Part shown: positions 7,666 to 10,363 of the stretch, one piece after another
Position numbering within the stretch: the first letter of the stretch is position 1
Layout of the letters: each line of letters starts with the position of its first letter
DNA from: Sphingomonas sp.
GTDB lineage: Bacteria > Pseudomonadota > Alphaproteobacteria > Sphingomonadales > Sphingomonadaceae
Direction of reading: 5' to 3'
Assembly: GCA_013822915.1 (NCBI GenBank)
Contig: PNLG01000090.1
Span: forward strand, 1 to 10,363
DNA length: 10,363 nucleotides
The notes under the pieces: generated by a model
Told to the model about the DNA's origin: nothing
The model's input: only the letters and a program-made list of their open reading frames with translations
Databases searched by the model: none
Translations under genes and position numbers: made by a program

Positions 7666-7845
7666 TTATTCGAGATTTTCTTCAACCGGCGCGTCGGGGC
7701 CATTTTTCTTGATAGATTCAATCGCGTTGATTGCGGAGGCCTTGCTGGAATATCCTTCGGTCCAGAACATCAATTCGCTATTATATTTGAACTTTGCGAC
7801 AAATTCGCCCGCCTTGTTCTTTTCAATAACAAATTTGTGAGCCAT
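7666..7845 (-). CDS. UPF0339/DUF1508 (YegP-type) small protein
   Basis: A 59-aa product, read by hand from an ATG at 7845-7843 to a TAA at 7668-7666. Upstream is a strong GAGGAGAAG Shine-Dalgarno with 3-4 nt before the ATG. The sequence has the single-repeat DUF1508 pattern: KFVIEKNKAGEFVAKFKYNS, then TEGYSSKASAINAIESIKKN (about 29-48) and a short acidic tail. Family knowledge: members are small cytosolic beta-alpha proteins of unknown biochemical role. They are often present as one or two repeats of about 50 residues and are linked anecdotally to stress or stationary phase. Codons are more AT-rich than the neighbours (32 of 59 third positions G or C by hand count). It is convergent with rnhA and 62 nt downstream of the FAD-enzyme gene, so it may have its own promoter in 7846-7907 or be read through from upstream. 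Confidence 0.88.
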   Translation of the reverse strand: MAHKFVIEKNKAGEFVAKFKYNSELMFWTEGYSSKASAINAIESIKKNGPDAPVEENLE

Positions 7846-7907
7846 GTTCTTCTCCTCTCAACCCCGGATTGGTGACCATATGAGCGCCGCAGCCCTATGA
7901 GCACCGA

Positions 7908-8993
7908 TCAGCCGAACCGCGTCGGAGCGTAGCGCGTTGGATCAATCGCGGCAACGCATGGATCGGCGGACGCGCCCGTTATCAGGCTTGCGGTCATAAG
8001 TACTGCGGCGGGCGCTGTCTGAATCCCAAACCCGCCCTGCCCCGCGAACCAGAAAAACCCCGGCGCGCGCGTGTCAAAGCCATAAACGGGCAACCGGTCG
8101 GGTGCAAAAGTCCGCAAGCCTGCCCAGCGCCGCTCCACCCCAGCGATTCGCCAGTCCACGACCTGCTCCAGCCGGTCGATCGCCACCGCCACGTCGAGTT
8201 CCTCGGGCGCGGCATCGCACGGGGCGGTCGGAATTTCGTCGTGCGGGCTTAGCCAAAGCCGTCCACCCGCCTCGGGCTTGAAGTAGAAACTGCCACCGAT
8301 GTGGGCGACATGCGGCAGGGCGGATGGCGGCGCGGGATCGGTGCGCAATTGCACCATCGTCCGCCGGAATGCCGCAAGGCCCAGCGGCGGCACGCCGGCG
8401 GCCTGCGCGACCTGATCGGCCCAGGCGCCTGCGGCGTTGACGAGCATGTCCGCGTACCAGCGATTTGCCCCCGCCGCGATCCGCCACCCGCCGGTGTCCC
8501 GCTCGGCCACGTCCATGCGCGCGCCCGTCACGAGCATCGCGCCTCCCGCCCGCGCCCGCGCGAGGTAGTGCTGATGCAGCGCCGCCACATCGATATAGGC
8601 GCAGCTCGGCTCAGCGATGCCGATCGTCCAATCGCCCCGCAGCCCCGGCACGACGGCGTGCGGATCAACCGGCGTCAGCGCAATCCCGGTCCCTTCAAAA
8701 TCGGCGAGAAAAGCGTCGGCGGCGGCTGCATCGGCCCCGCGCCCGATATGCAGCGAGCCAAGCGGCTCGACCATGCCATGCCGCGCAAGATAGGCCCCCG
8801 ATGCACTGGTCAGCGGCTGAATACCCGGACCGCCATAGGTTTCGGACCAGAAGGCCGCCGACCGGCCGGTGGCGTGATAGCCGGGATGGTCCTCCGCCTC
8901 GATCAGCAGCACGGTGCCGTGCGGGGCGAGCTCGGCCGCAAGGCTGGCCCCGGCAATCCCCGCGCCGACAATCGCGAAGTCAACCCGCGTCAT
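7908..8993 (-). CDS. FAD-dependent oxidoreductase, D-arginine dehydrogenase-like (DAO family)
   Basis: A 361-aa flavoenzyme of the D-amino-acid oxidase/dehydrogenase fold. The N-terminal dinucleotide site is GAGIAGAS (10-17), followed by LIEAEDHPGYHATGRSAA (30-47). Further landmarks are YIDVAALHQHYL near 133-144, the second FAD contact LVNAAGAWAD near 185-194, WAGLRTF with an arginine expected to hold the substrate carboxylate, and GFFWFAGQGGFGIQT near the C-terminus. The overall pattern follows Pseudomonas DauA, which oxidises D-arginine and other D-amino acids to 2-oxo acids. Compared from memory with DauA, Tyr53 is kept, His48 is Phe48, and no glutamate is seen where DauA Glu87 contacts the arginine side chain. 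The substrate is therefore probably not D-arginine (inference). It overlaps the upstream hydrolase gene by ATGA (8993-8990), so the two are cotranscribed. No signal peptide is visible. Confidence 0.88.
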   Translation of the reverse strand: MTRVDFAIVGAGIAGASLAAELAPHGTVLLIEAEDHPGYHATGRSAAFWSETYGGPGIQPLTSASGAYLARHGMVEPLGSLHIGRGADAAAADAFLADFEGTGIALTPVDPHAVVPGLRGDWTIGIAEPSCAYIDVAALHQHYLARARAGGAMLVTGARMDVAERDTGGWRIAAGANRWYADMLVNAAGAWADQVAQAAGVPPLGLAAFRRTMVQLRTDPAPPSALPHVAHIGGSFYFKPEAGGRLWLSPHDEIPTAPCDAAPEELDVAVAIDRLEQVVDWRIAGVERRWAGLRTFAPDRLPVYGFDTRAPGFFWFAGQGGFGIQTAPAAVLMTASLITGASADPCVAAIDPTRYAPTRFG

Positions 8994-9937
8994 GCCGCGG
9001 GCGCGCGCGCCGCCAAAAACATGTCCAATTCGGCAATTGCACGATTACGCACCGAATCGACCTCTCGCAGCACCTCATGCGCGGCTTCGTCGCCGAACTT
9101 CACGACACGCGCGTCGGGCAATTTTGCTGCAACCGCGAGTGCGGCGTTGGGATCGACCAGTTGATCAGCCATCGGCACCAGCAGCAACACCGGCACGTCA
9201 AGCGCACGCAACCGCGCATCGTCGCGCACTTGCCGGGTTGAAACAAACGCCTTCACCACCCAGCGCCAGCTTGGCGGACCGAGCAGCAATTCGGGCTTCG
9301 CCTGTTGCCACCAGATTTCGTCGCTATAGCGATCGGGATCGGTGGTGAGCAGGCTTTGCCGCGTCGCGGTTGACCCCGGTTTTTCATTCTCGCGCCAGGC
9401 AGGCCGCGCGCCATTGCCGATACCGCCGATGATTTTGGCAATCCGCTCACCCAGCCGCGCGCCAAACGGGCTTTTCAGCCCCAGCATCGGCGCGACCAGC
9501 ACCGCCGCAGTCGGGCGAATTACCCCTTCCACCAGCGCGCGCAGCACCAAATGACCGCCCATGGAATGGCCCATTACGACCACCGGCCCACCCGCCGCTT
9601 CGCCATGCCATGCGTGCCAAAACGCCGCCATGTCGGCGATATAGGTCGCGAAATCGTCGATATGACCGACATTAGGATTGGGGGATTGTCGGCCAGATCC
9701 GCCCTGCCCACGCCAGTCGAACGACGTGATCGACCACCCCTGGCCATGCCAATGCGCTAGCAATTCGAGATATTTCTCGACAATGTCGCCGCGCCCGCCC
9801 TGAAACAAAATCCGGCCGCGCGCAGTGCCCTCGGCTGGCCAGTCGAATCGACGCAGCAGCCACCCGTCGCGCGCGGTCCATTCGGTAAATCGAGCGCCTG
9901 CGGGAATAGCGCGGCGATAAAGCGCGGGAGCAACCAT
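8990..9937 (-). CDS. Alpha/beta hydrolase, lysophospholipase/monoacylglycerol-lipase type
   Basis: A 315-aa serine hydrolase of the Hydrolase_4 / PldB-like family, expected to cleave carboxyl esters such as lysophospholipids or monoacylglycerols; the true substrate is unknown. The core is seen as LFQGGRGD (oxyanion strand, 44-51), TSFDWRGQGGSGR (71-83), the nucleophile elbow VMGHSMGGHL with Ser125, the acid in VPMADQLVD (Asp258 or Asp262), and His287 in DEAAHEVLRE. No signal peptide is obvious, so it is probably cytosolic. The ATG at 9937 is the first possible start after an in-frame TAA 12 nt upstream, and it lacks a good Shine-Dalgarno. The stop overlaps the FAD-enzyme start by 4 nt. The gene is divergent, with a 48-bp gap, from the prepilin peptidase gene. 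Confidence 0.9.
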   Translation of the reverse strand: MVAPALYRRAIPAGARFTEWTARDGWLLRRFDWPAEGTARGRILFQGGRGDIVEKYLELLAHWHGQGWSITSFDWRGQGGSGRQSPNPNVGHIDDFATYIADMAAFWHAWHGEAAGGPVVVMGHSMGGHLVLRALVEGVIRPTAAVLVAPMLGLKSPFGARLGERIAKIIGGIGNGARPAWRENEKPGSTATRQSLLTTDPDRYSDEIWWQQAKPELLLGPPSWRWVVKAFVSTRQVRDDARLRALDVPVLLLVPMADQLVDPNAALAVAAKLPDARVVKFGDEAAHEVLREVDSVRNRAIAELDMFLAARAPAA

Positions 9938-9939
9938 GG

Positions 9940-9977
9940 CCGCTAGTTACGTTTTAGCAAGGCATTCCGTCTAGCGG
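9940..9977. promoter_or_regulatory. Inverted repeat in the divergent hydrolase/prepilin-peptidase gap
   Basis: CCGCTAG (9940-9946) and CTAGCGG (9971-9977) are perfect inverted copies separated by 24 nt, inside the 48-bp gap between two divergent start codons. One arm lies 2 nt from the hydrolase start and the other 8 nt from the peptidase start, where ribosome binding sites would be. It could be a two-half-site operator, an RNA hairpin, or chance. No clear -35/-10 pair was found in this short gap. Confidence 0.3.
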
Positions 9978-9985
9978 TTAATCCG

Positions 9986-10363
9986 ATGGACTGGACAAAT
10001 CCCGCCACACTGTTGCCAGTCGTGCTGGCCGTGCTGCTGCTTTCGTGCGGCATAGAGGATGCGCGTCACCGCACCATCGCCAATTGGAAGAACGGCGTCA
10101 TTGCCGCACTCGCGCCGATTTGGTGGTGGTCGCTGGGGCTGGCTTGGTGGCCCGATATTGCACTGCAAGTTGGTATCGCATTGGTTGTCTTTGGTTTTTT
10201 CGTTGGTGCGTTCGCGCTGGGGCAAATGGGTGGCGGCGATGTGAAACTGATCGGCGCGCTGGCGCTATGGTTTCCATGGGGGACGTTGCTCAGCCTGCTG
10301 ATGGTGATGTCACTGGTCGGCGGGGTGGTGACGCTGGTGATCGCGGCAGAGCGCTGGTGGCGG
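9986..10363 (+). CDS. A24-family prepilin peptidase, CpaA/TadV type (N-terminal part, runs off window)
   Basis: 126 codons are visible from the ATG at 9986, with no stop before the right edge. Prepilin peptidases are inner-membrane aspartic proteases that cleave the leader of type IV/Flp pilins. Both catalytic aspartates sit in their motifs: Asp25 in EDARHRTIAN and Asp85 in MGGGDVKLIGALA. The N-terminal methyltransferase domain of PilD-type enzymes is absent and the chain starts directly with a membrane helix, which is the CpaA/TadV arrangement of about 160-180 aa. Hydrophobic helices lie at about 8-22, 37-54, 58-79 and from 88 onward in at least two segments. The Shine-Dalgarno is weak. Flp/Tad pilus genes would be expected next if this belongs to a tad cluster, but they are outside the window. 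Confidence 0.88.
   Translation, partial: MDWTNPATLLPVVLAVLLLSCGIEDARHRTIANWKNGVIAALAPIWWWSLGLAWWPDIALQVGIALVVFGFFVGAFALGQMGGGDVKLIGALALWFPWGTLLSLLMVMSLVGGVVTLVIAAERWWR

Noticed and set aside
8301..9241. Two long plus-strand open frames (258 and 287 codons) opposite the FAD enzyme and hydrolase
   Set aside because: Overlap each other in different frames and lie antisense to well-supported genes; Arg/Pro-rich composition indicates GC-driven shadows.

Overview
The window looks like chromosomal DNA of a GC-rich alphaproteobacterium, most likely a sphingomonad (Sphingomonas/Sphingopyxis-like). Grounds: a split glycine dehydrogenase (gcvPA + gcvPB), the tight ispH-thrB-rnhA order, the protein sequences themselves, and a C-rich/G-rich palindromic intergenic repeat of a kind I associate with sphingomonad genomes. 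The genus assignment is inference.

Layout. (1) Positions 1-3382, minus strand: the glycine cleavage operon, transcribed gcvT-gcvH-gcvPA-gcvPB, with gcvPB running off the left edge. A 106-bp inverted repeat (two 38-nt arms) fills the gcvH-gcvPA gap. (2) Positions 3383-3732: no protein gene. This is the operon leader, holding a tandem (two-aptamer) glycine riboswitch on the minus strand at about 3440-3628, a small hairpin just 5' of it, and probably the promoter. (3) Positions 3733-5050, minus strand: a likely lipoprotein followed by two small unrecognised genes (98 and 104 aa) with visibly less GC-rich codon use. The 98-aa product ends in a segment that reminds me of polymorphic-toxin tails, so the two may be an orphan toxin/immunity-like pair. 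This is a hypothesis only. (4) Positions 5171-7540, plus strand: ispH, thrB, rnhA, packed with a 4-nt gap and then an ATGA overlap. (5) Positions 7666-7845, minus strand: a 59-aa UPF0339/DUF1508 (YegP-type) gene, convergent with rnhA. (6) Positions 7908-9937, minus strand: an alpha/beta hydrolase and a D-arginine-dehydrogenase-like FAD oxidoreductase, overlapping by ATGA. (7) Position 9986 to the right edge, plus strand: the start of an A24-family prepilin peptidase of CpaA/TadV type.

How it works together. GcvT, GcvH and the two GcvP subunits, with a lipoamide dehydrogenase encoded elsewhere, oxidise glycine to CO2, ammonia and methylene-THF. The riboswitch ties expression to glycine level. 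IspH (isoprenoid precursors), ThrB (threonine synthesis) and RNase HI (RNA/DNA hybrid removal) are housekeeping functions sharing one transcript. No insertion sequence, tRNA, rRNA, CRISPR array or phage gene was seen. The window is mostly ordinary core genome. The parts worth a second look are the two small genes at 3733-4381, the repeat that overlaps the gcvPA ribosome binding site, and the active-site changes in the FAD enzyme.
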